Assembly: GCF_036237315.1 (NCBI RefSeq) | Contig: NZ_CP108356.1 | Span: forward strand, 3,836,001-3,900,000 | Direction: 5' to 3' | DNA length: 64,000 bases | DNA from: Streptomyces sp. NBC_01351 | Lineage (GTDB): Bacteria > Actinomycetota > Actinomycetes > Streptomycetales > Streptomycetaceae | Shown here: positions 14,610 to 22,348 of the stretch, piece by piece | Numbering within the stretch: position 1 is the stretch's first letter | How the letters are laid out: each line of letters opens with the position of its first letter | Position numbers and translations under genes: made by a program | The notes under the pieces: model-generated | Told to the model about the DNA's origin: nothing | The model's database searches: none | What the model saw: only the letters and a program-made list of their open reading frames with translations

Positions 14610-15614
14610 TCAGTGCAGCAGCTGGTTCTGCAGGATCACCGTCTGGTGGAACGGGACGGTCGCCACCTCGCCCTTGCGGGTCTGGAAGATCACGGCCTGG
14701 AGGTCGCCCGCCTGGATGCAGCCGGCCTTCACCTGCTCGTCGCCGACCGGCTTGGCCTCCGCGAAGAGCGAGACGTCACCCAGGTCCGGTGCGGGCTGGG
14801 AGGTCTTGGCCTTGCCCCAGGTGTCGTCGCCCTCGATGCGGTTAACGCCGTTCACGTTCATGTTGGCGCCGCAGCCCTCGAAGAGGTCGGTGAAGCCGGA
14901 GGCGTGGAAGCGCAGCAGGTAGATCCGGGTGCGGGTGCCGTCGGGCGTCACCCAGCCGCGGGCCACGATCTGGCGCAGCCCGTCGTCGACGAAGGCCTGC
15001 TTCATCTTGGCCCGCGCCGTGGACTCGTACTCCTCCAGGAAGGTGTCCGGGGACACCACCGAGTCCTTCTCCAGCTTCAGCGCGGGGTCCTGCGTGGACC
15101 CCTTCGGGGCCGGGAGGAGGAGTTCGGCGGCGGCCGCGTAGTGGATGCCGTCCTCGTTGTCCTCGGCGAAGGGCTGGGCGGCGCCGGGCGGCAGCACGGG
15201 CTTGGCCAGCGCCGGGAAGACCCAGCGGCCGTCGTCCTTCGTGGAGAGCCCGGGGACGTCCGTGCGCTCGGGCCGCATGAGCCCGTACGCGACACCCGCG
15301 CCGGCGACGGCGAAGACGGTGACGGCGGCGGTCCAGCGGAGGAAGGCGAACAGCTTGCGGCGGTCCTTGGGAGCCGGCGTGCCCTGCGGGGCGTCGGCGG
15401 CGCCGGGCGCGCCGGGCGCCTGCGGGGCCGCGAAGGCGGCCAGGGTGTCGGTGGCGGCCGGTGCCTGCGCCTGCGCCGGTACCGCGTCCTGCGGGGCGGG
15501 GGCCGCGAGGGTCTCGGGGGACTGCGCCTGCGCGGGCACCGCGTCCTGCGGGGCGGGGGCCTTGACGGTGTCGACCGGTTCCGGAGCGGCTCCGGTCGTG
15601 TTCTGCTCGGTCAC
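14610..15614 (-). CDS. Single-span membrane protein, paralogue C of a three-gene operon
   Basis: A 334-residue protein of unknown function, predicted to have its C-terminal domain outside the cell. A cytoplasmic Pro/Ala/Gln-rich arm (about 1-85, with repeats around APAPQDAVPAQAQ) leads to one membrane helix (WTAAVTVFAVAGAGVAYGLM). An extracytoplasmic domain of about 215 residues follows, with two cysteines (EGCGANM and KAGCIQAG) that could form a disulfide. The GTG start at 15614 overlaps the upstream stop codon by four bases (GTGA). The region RQIVARGWV..RTRIYLLRFHASGF resembles the equivalent stretch of its two upstream neighbours. It is last in the operon. Confidence 0.75.
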   Translation of the reverse strand: MTEQNTTGAAPEPVDTVKAPAPQDAVPAQAQSPETLAAPAPQDAVPAQAQAPAATDTLAAFAAPQAPGAPGAADAPQGTPAPKDRRKLFAFLRWTAAVTVFAVAGAGVAYGLMRPERTDVPGLSTKDDGRWVFPALAKPVLPPGAAQPFAEDNEDGIHYAAAAELLLPAPKGSTQDPALKLEKDSVVSPDTFLEEYESTARAKMKQAFVDDGLRQIVARGWVTPDGTRTRIYLLRFHASGFTDLFEGCGANMNVNGVNRIEGDDTWGKAKTSQPAPDLGDVSLFAEAKPVGDEQVKAGCIQAGDLQAVIFQTRKGEVATVPFHQTVILQNQLLH

Positions 15615-16534
15615 ACGCTCTCCCCGGGGGACTTCAGGTGGGTCAGCTGCTTCTTGAAGAACGCCGCGGCGTCGGAGCCGGAGAAGGGCTTGGGCCCGTA
15701 CGCGCGGAAGTTGACCAGCACGTCGCCTTCGATCGCCACGCATTCGAGCGAGTCGATCTTCTCCTTCTTCTCCTCACCGATGGCGAGGAGGGAGCACTTG
15801 GCGTCCGGGAAACCGTCGATCTTCGGTGCGTCGCGGCCGTCACCGAGGAGGTCGATGAACTTCTTGCTGACCTCCGAGAACTTCCCGAGGGCCTGCGGGT
15901 CGGCCTGCATGATGCGGACCTCGTACACCACCCGGCCGCTGGTGTTGGCGTAGCTGCGCCCGGCCAGGCCCTTGAGCTTCAGCTCGGCCAGCGCCTCGTC
16001 GCGCTGCTTGCGCTCCTTGCTGGACAGGCCCTGGCGGGCGTCCTTGAAGCCCTGGACGGCGTTCTCTCCGGAGACGAAGAAGTTGTTGCCGTCGTCGGCG
16101 AGGTCGGGGCCGAGGGTGAAGGCGCTCGGCAGCGGGAGCAGCTTGCCCGAGAGCTCGTTCGACGGCACGGCGGCCGGCGGCTCGTCGCTCTCGGTCTTTT
16201 CGCCGTCGGCGACCCAGTAGCGGGTGGGCGCGGTGCGGTCGGCGTCCCCGATCGCGGCGGCGCCCCATGCGCCGCCGCCCAGCAGGGCGGCGGCGGCCAC
16301 GCCCGCGGCGACGAGTCCGAGGGCCTTGCGGTTGAGCTTGCGCGCGGGCTTCACCGGCTCGGCCGGAACCTCGGGCGCCGCGGCGGCCTCGGGCAGTACG
16401 CCGACCTCGGGCGCCACGGCGGTCACGGGCGCTTCGGAAACCACGGGAGCCTCAGAAGCCGGGGCAGCAGGGGCCGCTTCGGGAGCCGCAGGAGCCGCGG
16501 GAGCCGGGGTCGATTCGTTCTGCGGCTCGCTCAC
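15611..16534 (-). CDS. Single-span membrane protein, paralogue B of a three-gene operon
   Basis: A 307-residue protein with the same plan as its neighbours: a Pro/Ala/Glu-rich N-terminal arm (1-65), a membrane helix (ALGLVAAGVAAAALLGGGAW) and an extracytoplasmic domain of about 205 residues. Two cysteines occur late in that domain (DAKCSLLAI and SLECVAI). The stretch GRSYANTSGRVVYEVRIMQADPQ corresponds to similar strands in the other two proteins. Function unknown. The GTG start at 16534 overlaps the previous stop codon in GTGA, and its own stop overlaps the next start in the same way, so all three are translated in coupled fashion. Confidence 0.75.
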   Translation of the reverse strand: MSEPQNESTPAPAAPAAPEAAPAAPASEAPVVSEAPVTAVAPEVGVLPEAAAAPEVPAEPVKPARKLNRKALGLVAAGVAAAALLGGGAWGAAAIGDADRTAPTRYWVADGEKTESDEPPAAVPSNELSGKLLPLPSAFTLGPDLADDGNNFFVSGENAVQGFKDARQGLSSKERKQRDEALAELKLKGLAGRSYANTSGRVVYEVRIMQADPQALGKFSEVSKKFIDLLGDGRDAPKIDGFPDAKCSLLAIGEEKKEKIDSLECVAIEGDVLVNFRAYGPKPFSGSDAAAFFKKQLTHLKSPGESV

Positions 16535-17361
16535 AGTCGCTCCAGCTGTCGCTTGGCCAGGTCGATGACGTCGCTCTCCGAGACCTTGCCCCGGTTCTCG
16601 ACGTAGAAGATGTCCAGGACGATGTCTCCGCGGCGGGCGATGGCCCGTCCCTCGCGGATCGGGTAGTAACCCGGGTCCTCGGTGACCTCCGAGTCCACCC
16701 AGACGTGCCCGAGGTCACCGGAGATCCCCGGGATCGGCACGCCCTCGTTGCCCGCGTACTTCTTCTCGGGCATGTAGGAGGACTGGTCCTGCTGGTAGTC
16801 CTCCGCGCCGGAGAAGTCCTTGAACTGGATCAGGTGCACCTCGACGAAGACCCGGTCGTTCACGACCCACGCGGTCGAGGCGAGCCGGCGGACGTCGTTC
16901 GTCGCGAGGTTGCGGAAGGCGTGGTCCGGGTTCTCGAAGTTCGTCGCGAAGAAATCCAGCGAGTCGTATCCGGCGCCGTCGACCTTCGCCCCGCTCGGCG
17001 CCTCGATGAGGAGCTTGCTGAGGTCGTCGTCCGTCTTGTGCCAGCGATTGGCGTTGATCGTCTTGTTCGTCGTCGCGGCGTCGGGCGCCAGCGCCTTCGG
17101 CGTCACCAGCTTCTGCTGGGCCAGCGGCGGCAGCGGGGTCGGTTCGCGGTGGTACTGGACCGCGTAGCCGGTGACCGTGCCGGCGAGGACGCCGAGGACG
17201 GCCGCACCCGCGATCAAGAGCGTCGTACGGCCGCGCCGGCGGCGCGGGACGGCTGCGGCCTCGGGGCCGGCGGCCGGAGTGGAGAGCAGGTCCGGAGTAT
17301 CCGATTCCGGTGCGTTCTCCGCCTCTTTCCGCTGCTCGGGGATGGTCTGTTCGTGTTCCAA
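16531..17361 (-). CDS. Single-span membrane protein, paralogue A of a three-gene operon
   Basis: About 276 residues: a charged N-terminal arm, a run of arginines (PRRRRGR), one membrane helix (TTLLIAGAAVLGVLAGTVTG) and an extracytoplasmic domain. The domain includes ASTAWVVNDRVFVEVHLIQF and ends ESDVIDLAKRQLERL. It contains no cysteine, unlike its two paralogues. Function unknown. I prefer the TTG start at 17361 because GGGGGA lies about eight bases upstream; a GTG at 17388 (nine more residues) has no ribosome site. It is the first gene of the operon. The 120 bp between here and the DUF3099 stop would hold the promoter. Confidence 0.75.
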   Translation of the reverse strand: MEHEQTIPEQRKEAENAPESDTPDLLSTPAAGPEAAAVPRRRRGRTTLLIAGAAVLGVLAGTVTGYAVQYHREPTPLPPLAQQKLVTPKALAPDAATTNKTINANRWHKTDDDLSKLLIEAPSGAKVDGAGYDSLDFFATNFENPDHAFRNLATNDVRRLASTAWVVNDRVFVEVHLIQFKDFSGAEDYQQDQSSYMPEKKYAGNEGVPIPGISGDLGHVWVDSEVTEDPGYYPIREGRAIARRGDIVLDIFYVENRGKVSESDVIDLAKRQLERL

Positions 17362-17481
17362 AGGAGTCCCCCACAGGACTGGAGGCACAGGTTGAATACC
17401 CGTGCCTACGCATGACCGATTCCAGGGGGGAGCGGTTGTATGAATGCTTATTACATTCTTATCTCGCCGGGTTCACCGGGT

Positions 17482-17745
17482 TCACTCCTCGCGGCGGCGC
17501 TTTCCGTCCAGCTCGTCCCACCACTCGTCGGACTTCGGATCGCCCGAGGGGTCGTCCCACCACCGGTCGTCCGGGCCTCGCCGGTTGGCGATCATCGCGG
17601 CCACCGGCGGGATGACCATCGCCACCACGCACAGGGCCACCGCGGCCTCCACCGAGAACAGCCGCACGAAGGACCAGGCGGAGACGAAGAGGAACAGACA
17701 TACGCCCATGAGCAGGAAATAGGTGCGCCGACGCCGCGCGTACAT
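17482..17745 (-). CDS. DUF3099 small membrane protein
   Basis: An 87-residue protein with two closely spaced membrane helices (TYFLLMGVCLFLFVSAW and VEAAVALCVVAMVIPPVAAM) and a Trp/Asp-rich cytoplasmic tail (DDRWWDDPSGDPKSDEWWDEL). This pattern is DUF3099, widespread in actinomycetes and without known function. I chose ATG 17745 (MYARRRR). The open frame reaches 17841, but that extension would cover a strong hairpin at 17778-17832 and does not resemble the family N terminus. Confidence 0.85.
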   Translation of the reverse strand: MYARRRRTYFLLMGVCLFLFVSAWSFVRLFSVEAAVALCVVAMVIPPVAAMIANRRGPDDRWWDDPSGDPKSDEWWDELDGKRRREE

Positions 17746-17777
17746 GTCTTCAGCGTAGAGCCCGGACGGCGACGGCA

Positions 17778-17832
17778 CGAAGGGCCGCACCCCGTTCCAG
17801 TGGCGTCCAACCCCCTGGGGTGCGGCCCTTCG
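17778..17832 (-). terminator. 16-bp stem hairpin after the DUF1416 gene
   Basis: A perfect 16-bp stem (17778-17793 with 17817-17832) around a 23-base loop. It lies 55 bp past the DUF1416 stop and 33 bp before the DUF3099 start on the same strand. It most likely ends the sulfurtransferase-DUF1416 transcript. Confidence 0.7.
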
Positions 17833-17886
17833 GCCGGTCATGCAGTGATGCGGTGACTCGGTGATTCAGTGCGTGGGCACGGTCGG

Positions 17887-18177
17887 TCAGACCGCGATCG
17901 CCACGTCCGTCACGCCACCGGCCTCGGCGACCACGACGGCGCGGTCGGCCTTGGCACCCGGGACGAGCGCACGCAGCGTCCAGGAGCCGGGGGCCGCGTA
18001 GAAGCGGAACTGGCCGGTGGCCGAGGTCGGGACCTCGGCGGTGAACTCGCCGGTCGAGTCCAGCAGGCGGACGTAGCCGGACACCGGCTCGCCGCCCTGG
18101 GTGATCTGGCCCTGGATCGCGGTCTCACCGGGCTTCAGCGTCGCGAGGTCGGGCCCGCCGATCTGTGCTCCACACAT
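17887..18177 (-). CDS. DUF1416 beta-sandwich protein, partner of the sulfurtransferase
   Basis: A 96-residue protein beginning MCGAQIGGPDL, the hallmark start of DUF1416. The rest is an Ig/carboxypeptidase-regulatory-like sandwich (GQITQGGEPVSGYVRLLDSTGEF). It regularly follows rhodanese genes in actinobacteria, and the conserved N-terminal MCG cysteine could accept sulfur; that role is inference. It lies 62 bp downstream of the sulfurtransferase gene, in the same direction. Confidence 0.88.
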   Translation of the reverse strand: MCGAQIGGPDLATLKPGETAIQGQITQGGEPVSGYVRLLDSTGEFTAEVPTSATGQFRFYAAPGSWTLRALVPGAKADRAVVVAEAGGVTDVAIAV

Positions 18178-18239
18178 GTTCTCTGTCCTGTCCTAGAGAG
18201 GTCGTACGTGTACTACGAGGGCGTCGCGTGCCCGCGGAA

Positions 18240-19085
18240 TTACTTGTTGGCGCCGAGCTCGATCGGCACGCCGACCAGCGAGCCGTACTCGGTCCACGAA
18301 CCGTCGTAGTTCTTGACGTTCTCCTGGCCCAGGAGCTCGTGCAGCACGAACCACGTGAGCGCGGAGCGCTCACCGATGCGGCAGTAGGCGATGGTGTCCT
18401 TCGACAGGTCGACCTGCTCGGCCTGGTACAGGGCGGTCAGCTCTTCGTCGGACTTGAAGGTGCCGTCGTCGTTGGCGTTCTTCGACCACGGGATGTTGCG
18501 GGCGCTCGGGATGTGGCCCGGACGCTGCGACTGCTCCTGCGGGAGGTGCGCCGGGGCGAGCAGCTTGCCGCTGAACTCGTCGGGCGAACGCACGTCGACC
18601 AGGTTCTTCGAACCGATCGCGGCGACGGCGTCGTCGCGGAAGGCGCGGATCGAGGTGTCCTGGGCCTTGGCCTTGTACTCGGTGGCCGGGCGGTTCGGGA
18701 CGTCCTTGCCGTCGACCAGGTCGCGGGAGTCGAGCTCCCACTTCTTGCGGCCGCCGTCGAGCAGGCGGACGTCCTGGTGGCCGTAGAGCTTGAAGTACCA
18801 GTAGGCGTAGGACGCGAACCAGTTGTTGTTGCCGCCGTAGAGGACGACGGTGTCGTCGTTGGAGATGCCCTTGGCGGAGAGGAGCTTCTCGAAGCCCTCC
18901 TGGTCCACGAAGTCACGGCGGACCGGGTCCTGGAGGTCGCTCTTCCAGTCGATCCGGACGGCGTTGGTGATGTGGTTCTTGTCGTACGCGGACGTGTCCT
19001 CGTCCACCTCGACGATGACGACGTTGGCGTCGTTCAGGTGGGCCTCGACCCAGTCGGCGTCTACGAGGACGTCGCTGCGGCTCAT
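18240..19085 (-). CDS. Thiosulfate sulfurtransferase (two-domain rhodanese)
   Basis: A 281-residue cytoplasmic enzyme that moves sulfane sulfur from thiosulfate or a similar donor to an acceptor. Two rhodanese domains are visible: an inactive N-terminal one with VIVEVDED and LYGGNNNWFASYAYW, and a C-terminal one with the active-site loop CRIGERS and Cys235. This loop is typical of the actinobacterial CysA/SseA-like group. The ATG start 19085 has GGAG upstream (GGAGGAGAACACC). It heads a unit with the DUF1416 gene. A short ORF of leader-peptide type and an inverted repeat lie in its roughly 300-base leader, which suggests regulation by sulfur supply. Confidence 0.93.
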   Translation of the reverse strand: MSRSDVLVDADWVEAHLNDANVVIVEVDEDTSAYDKNHITNAVRIDWKSDLQDPVRRDFVDQEGFEKLLSAKGISNDDTVVLYGGNNNWFASYAYWYFKLYGHQDVRLLDGGRKKWELDSRDLVDGKDVPNRPATEYKAKAQDTSIRAFRDDAVAAIGSKNLVDVRSPDEFSGKLLAPAHLPQEQSQRPGHIPSARNIPWSKNANDDGTFKSDEELTALYQAEQVDLSKDTIAYCRIGERSALTWFVLHELLGQENVKNYDGSWTEYGSLVGVPIELGANK

Positions 19086-19167
19086 GGTGTTCTCCTCCGG
19101 GGCAGTGTGCGGCGGGGCTGTACGGGTACTGCGCGGTGCTGCTGCGTGCCTGCGGGTGTGCTCAGGA

Positions 19168-19198
19168 ACTCCCCCAGCTACCGCTGGGAGGTGCCCCC
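19168..19198. repeat. Intergenic inverted-repeat element in the sulfurtransferase leader
   Basis: CCCAGC (19173-19178) and GCTGGG (19183-19188) form a hairpin within a 31-base element flanked by CCCCC runs. I recall this short element as frequent in Streptomyces intergenic DNA, but that is memory, not a search. Its position between the leader ORF and the sulfurtransferase start would suit an attenuator. Confidence 0.5.
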
Positions 19199-19299
19199 AA
19201 CGCGGGGAGGCGTCAGGGATCAGGAGGCGGGTGCAGTCACGCGGGAAGGGCCGGTCGGGCGGCCGTCGTCCGGTCGTATGGAGCGGGATCGCTCACAAG

Positions 19300-19389
19300 T
19301 CACATGGATCGACAGAGCATGGCGGCGACGCGACACAGGTCTACTGCCCGCCGCTTCGTGAGGTCCGCCTGCTGATGCTTCATAGCCAT
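19300..19389 (-). CDS. Putative leader peptide upstream of the sulfurtransferase gene
   Basis: A short ORF of 29 codons (27 if the second ATG at 19383 is used), about 215 bases upstream of the sulfurtransferase start on the same strand. The peptide is basic and its C-terminal half reads RRAVDLCRVAAMLCRSM. The pattern R..VDLCR....LCR is that of the small actinobacterial putative leader peptides found before sulfur metabolism genes. Two cysteine codons near the end would let ribosomes sense charged Cys-tRNA; this mechanism is inferred. No good ribosome site is visible, so translation could start on a leaderless transcript. The rest of 19086-19544 holds only the hairpin element and the promoter region. 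Confidence 0.6.
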   Translation of the reverse strand: MAMKHQQADLTKRRAVDLCRVAAMLCRSM

Positions 19390-19526
19390 GGATCGTAGGG
19401 ACGAATCAGCCGCCCTGTCACCGGTGTGTCATATTCCGAGACAGGATCGTCCGGATAGTGGGATAAGAACCCTCCGCGCGGCCGCCGCGCCGCCCCGGAG
19501 AGGCCCTGAGCGGCCCGTTCTTCTGC

Positions 19527-19541
19527 GGAGCGGACCGCTCC
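19527..19541 (-). terminator. Short hairpin after the DUF2993 gene
   Basis: GGAGCGG and CCGCTCC face each other with a one-base centre, starting 4 bp beyond the DUF2993 stop codon. No U-run follows. It may be a weak terminator. Confidence 0.4.
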
Positions 19542-19544
19542 GTC

Positions 19545-20270
19545 TCACGATCCGGCCAGCACCACGTTCGAACCGCCCAGTTCGAGGCGCAGACCGGCTT
19601 CGTCCGAGGTCAGGGCGGTGAGCTGGAGCCCGGCCGGCAGGCCGTCGCCGAGGCTGCGGTCGAAGTCGGTCCGCTTGCGGATCATCCGTTCGAGTCCGGG
19701 GATGCCCTCGCCCGGCACCTCATCGGCGCGCACCCGGACGGTCTTGCCGCCCTTCGCCCCGTCCGTGCCCTCCCCGTCCACCAGGGTGACGGTCGACACG
19801 ACGTGGCGGGTGAGGGTCCTGCCGAACACCTCCACGGCCACGGTGACCTTCACCTTCCCGGGCGCGCCGCCGTAGGACAGGGTCGCGTCGGTCTGCGAGG
19901 CCGCCGTGAGGTCCGCGTACGAGATGAGCCCGGAGCCCTCGGCCCGCCGGGCGGTGCCGCCGCCGTAGTCCTCGTCGAGCTTCACCCCGCGGAAGCTCGC
20001 GTCGAGCTCCGAGAGGCGCGTCTTGCGGCCATCCGCCGTCACCTCGACGCCCCGCAGCTTCAGGTCCACCCGGTCCAGGTCGTGGCTGAGCGCCTGCGTC
20101 AGGAAGGGGAACCCGTGGATGTCCACCTCGGAGCCGGCGACGGTCCCCCGCTGGGCCTTGATCTTGTCGGCCAGCCGGTTCTCGGCGTAGTTCACCGACC
20201 AGCGGTCCACGCCGGTGAACAGGGCCCCCAGCACCACTGCGATGATCACGACGACACGCAGAATCCGCAC
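19545..20270 (-). CDS. DUF2993 / LmeA-like lipid-binding exported protein
   Basis: A 241-residue protein with an N-terminal membrane anchor or signal (ILRVVVIIAVVLGALFTGV) followed by the DUF2993 fold. Recognisable elements are YAENRLADKIK, VDIHGFPFLTQAL (the conserved HGFPF motif) and repeated beta strands. Mycobacterial relatives (LmeA) bind phosphoinositides in the periplasm and affect envelope glycolipids; a lipid-binding role here is by family only. The GTG start 20270 has GGAGGGG about seven bases upstream. It follows the repeat-rich membrane protein gene by 64 bp, same strand. Confidence 0.85.
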   Translation of the reverse strand: MRILRVVVIIAVVLGALFTGVDRWSVNYAENRLADKIKAQRGTVAGSEVDIHGFPFLTQALSHDLDRVDLKLRGVEVTADGRKTRLSELDASFRGVKLDEDYGGGTARRAEGSGLISYADLTAASQTDATLSYGGAPGKVKVTVAVEVFGRTLTRHVVSTVTLVDGEGTDGAKGGKTVRVRADEVPGEGIPGLERMIRKRTDFDRSLGDGLPAGLQLTALTSDEAGLRLELGGSNVVLAGS

Positions 20271-20334
20271 GTGCCCCTCCCCCTGGTTGTCGGTCCGTGC
20301 GACCTAGTGGAACACGCCCGATGTCGGGCAGAGA

Positions 20335-22338
20335 TCAGCTCACCACCCGGCCGATGAGGTACACGGCGGGAGCCGCCACCGCGAGCGGCAGCGCGACGCC
20401 CGCCGTCATGTGCACGAACTTCGACGGATAGTCGTACGCGGCCACGCGCAGCCCGATCAGGGCGCACACCCCGGCCGCGAGCCCGACCAGCGCACCTCCC
20501 ATGCCGACGTCGGTGAGCCCGCCGACGACGAGGCCCGCGCCCGCGGCCGCGGCCAGCGAGACCCCAACCGAAGGGGCCGTGGGCAGCGGCAGGGCGCGGG
20601 TGAACACGGCCACGGCGACGGCCACGGCGCCCACCGAGACGGCCGCGGTGTCGGCGGCGAGGTAGCCGGCGCAGACGATGGCGACGGCGGCGGAGGCCAC
20701 CGAGGCCATCAGGCCGTACATCCGCTCGTCGGGGTCCGCGTGGCTGCGCAGCTGGAGGACGAGGGTGATCAGCACCCACGCGCCGAGGGTGCCGATGATC
20801 GCGCCGGGGCCGTACGAGTCGTCCACTGCGAGCACGGCGGCGTCGGCGACGAGGGCTCCGGCGAAGGCGAGGGCGATGCCCTGGCGGGCCGGCCACATGC
20901 CGTTGAGGCGGAACCAGCCGGCCGCGGTGAGCCCCTGGAGGGCCACCAGCGGCACCAGGACGGCGTACTGGCCGAGGAAGGCGGCGAGGGCCAGCAGCAG
21001 GCCGAGGGCGGCGGTCAGTATGGCCGACTGCGGTCCGGGGTCGATGATCGGCGACCGGCCCTCGGCGCGGGCCTGGGCCGGGTCGACGGCGCGCAGCGTG
21101 TTCCCGGCGAGGGTGGGCGGCGACCAGGCCGAGTCGTCCGCGGGGTCGCCTGCGGCGGGCTCGGGGGTGGGGGCGGGGGTCGGAGCCGGTGCCTGCGGCG
21201 GGAGATAGGCCGTCTGCTCGGCGGCCGCCTCCGGCTGCTGGCCGGGGCCCGGGTAGGGCGGCAGGTAGGCGGTCTCGTCCACCGAGACGGCCGTCCCGGC
21301 GCCGCCCTGGGACCAGTCCGGGGCGGGAGCGGGCGCCGGAACCTCGTCCCGGAACCAGCCCTCGGGCACGGCCGACTGCGGCTGCTGCGGCTGCACCGGG
21401 GCCTCCTGGTACGGCGGCAGGTAGGCCGTCTCCTCGGCGGAGGCCCGGGCGGCCGCGGGCTGCGGCGCGGCGGCCTGCGGGCCGGGGTACGGCGGAAGGT
21501 ACGCGGTCTCCGCGGCGGAAGCCGGGGCGGGGACGGACACCTCGGGGCCCGGGTACGGCGGAAGGTACGCGGTCTCCGCGGCGGAAGCCGGGGCGGGGAC
21601 GGAGGCCTCCGGGCCCGGGTACGGCGGAAGGTACGCGGTCTCCGCGGCGGAAGCCGGGGCGGGGACGGACACCTCGGGGCCCGGGTACGGCGGAAGGTAC
21701 GCGGTCTCCGCGGCGGAAGCCGGGGCCGGAACGGACACCTCGGGGCCGGGGTAGGGCGGAAGGTACGCGGTCTCCGCGGCCGAGGGCGGGGCCTGCGGCT
21801 CGGGGCTCGTGTAGGGCGACGCGTACGCGGAGCCCGCGCCCTGGGACCAGTCCTGGGCGGGAGCCGGGGCCGGGACCTCGTCCCGGAACCAGCCCTCGGG
21901 GGCGGAAGGCTGCCCCGCCGGGTCCTGGGCCTGCTGGTACGGCGCCGGGTCCTGGGCCTGCTGGGCCGGGTACGACGGATAGGCCTCGGCAGCCGGCCCC
22001 TCGGGCCACGCGGCACCCGCACCGGCGGAGCCGGAGTCGGAGCCGTCCGGCCACGGGCTACCGGCCTGGGCGGCAGGCGGGACCGGGCTCTCGGGCCACG
22101 CGGCGCCCGGGGCGCTCCCGCCGGCGGCACCGGCCGGCGCCTCGTCGCGGAACCAGCCCTCCGGAGCCACCGGCTGGCCCGGGACCGCGCCCAGCGGCGG
22201 CTGCACCGGCTGGTAGCCCGTGTCCCAGGTGTCGGACTGCCAGGTCTGGGTCCCGTACGGATCCTGGTGCGGCTGCTGCTGATGTTGCTGCTGCTGCGAC
22301 TGCTGTTGCTGCTGCTGCTGTTCCTCAGGCGTGCTCAT
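20335..22338 (-). CDS. Repeat-rich Pro/Gln/Ala protein with C-terminal membrane domain
   Basis: A 667-residue protein with a long low-complexity cytoplasmic arm and a polytopic C-terminal domain. The arm opens with a glutamine run (residues 6-23), carries three GWFRDE-PA motifs and five near-identical 22-residue units around AAETAYLPPYPGPE, then proline/alanine stretches. From about residue 430 there are roughly eight hydrophobic helices, ending VYLIGRVVS. I cannot name the membrane domain; it vaguely recalls CDP-diglyceride synthase-type proteins, which is a weak guess. ATG 22338 is the first codon before the glutamine run. It lies between the MoaD-like and DUF2993 genes, all on the minus strand and closely spaced. 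Confidence 0.75.
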   Translation of the reverse strand: MSTPEEQQQQQQQSQQQQHQQQPHQDPYGTQTWQSDTWDTGYQPVQPPLGAVPGQPVAPEGWFRDEAPAGAAGGSAPGAAWPESPVPPAAQAGSPWPDGSDSGSAGAGAAWPEGPAAEAYPSYPAQQAQDPAPYQQAQDPAGQPSAPEGWFRDEVPAPAPAQDWSQGAGSAYASPYTSPEPQAPPSAAETAYLPPYPGPEVSVPAPASAAETAYLPPYPGPEVSVPAPASAAETAYLPPYPGPEASVPAPASAAETAYLPPYPGPEVSVPAPASAAETAYLPPYPGPQAAAPQPAAARASAEETAYLPPYQEAPVQPQQPQSAVPEGWFRDEVPAPAPAPDWSQGGAGTAVSVDETAYLPPYPGPGQQPEAAAEQTAYLPPQAPAPTPAPTPEPAAGDPADDSAWSPPTLAGNTLRAVDPAQARAEGRSPIIDPGPQSAILTAALGLLLALAAFLGQYAVLVPLVALQGLTAAGWFRLNGMWPARQGIALAFAGALVADAAVLAVDDSYGPGAIIGTLGAWVLITLVLQLRSHADPDERMYGLMASVASAAVAIVCAGYLAADTAAVSVGAVAVAVAVFTRALPLPTAPSVGVSLAAAAGAGLVVGGLTDVGMGGALVGLAAGVCALIGLRVAAYDYPSKFVHMTAGVALPLAVAAPAVYLIGRVVS
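21490..21790 (-). repeat. 66-bp in-frame tandem repeat (about five copies)
   Basis: Copies begin near 21494, 21560, 21626, 21692 and 21758, exactly 66 bp apart, nearly identical in DNA and encoding 22 residues each. The unit length keeps the frame, so copies can be gained or lost without breaking the protein. Confidence 0.92.
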
Positions 22339-22348
22339 GGGTTTCCGC

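Noticed and set aside
17465..17485. GTTCACCGG GTTCACTCC resembling a PHO box
   Set aside because: The spacing is 9-10 bases instead of 11, and it lies at the 3' end of the DUF3099 gene rather than in a promoter.
21490..21790. Regular repeats that might be taken for a CRISPR array
   Set aside because: The 66-bp units are in frame within a protein, have no variable spacers, and no cas genes are present.
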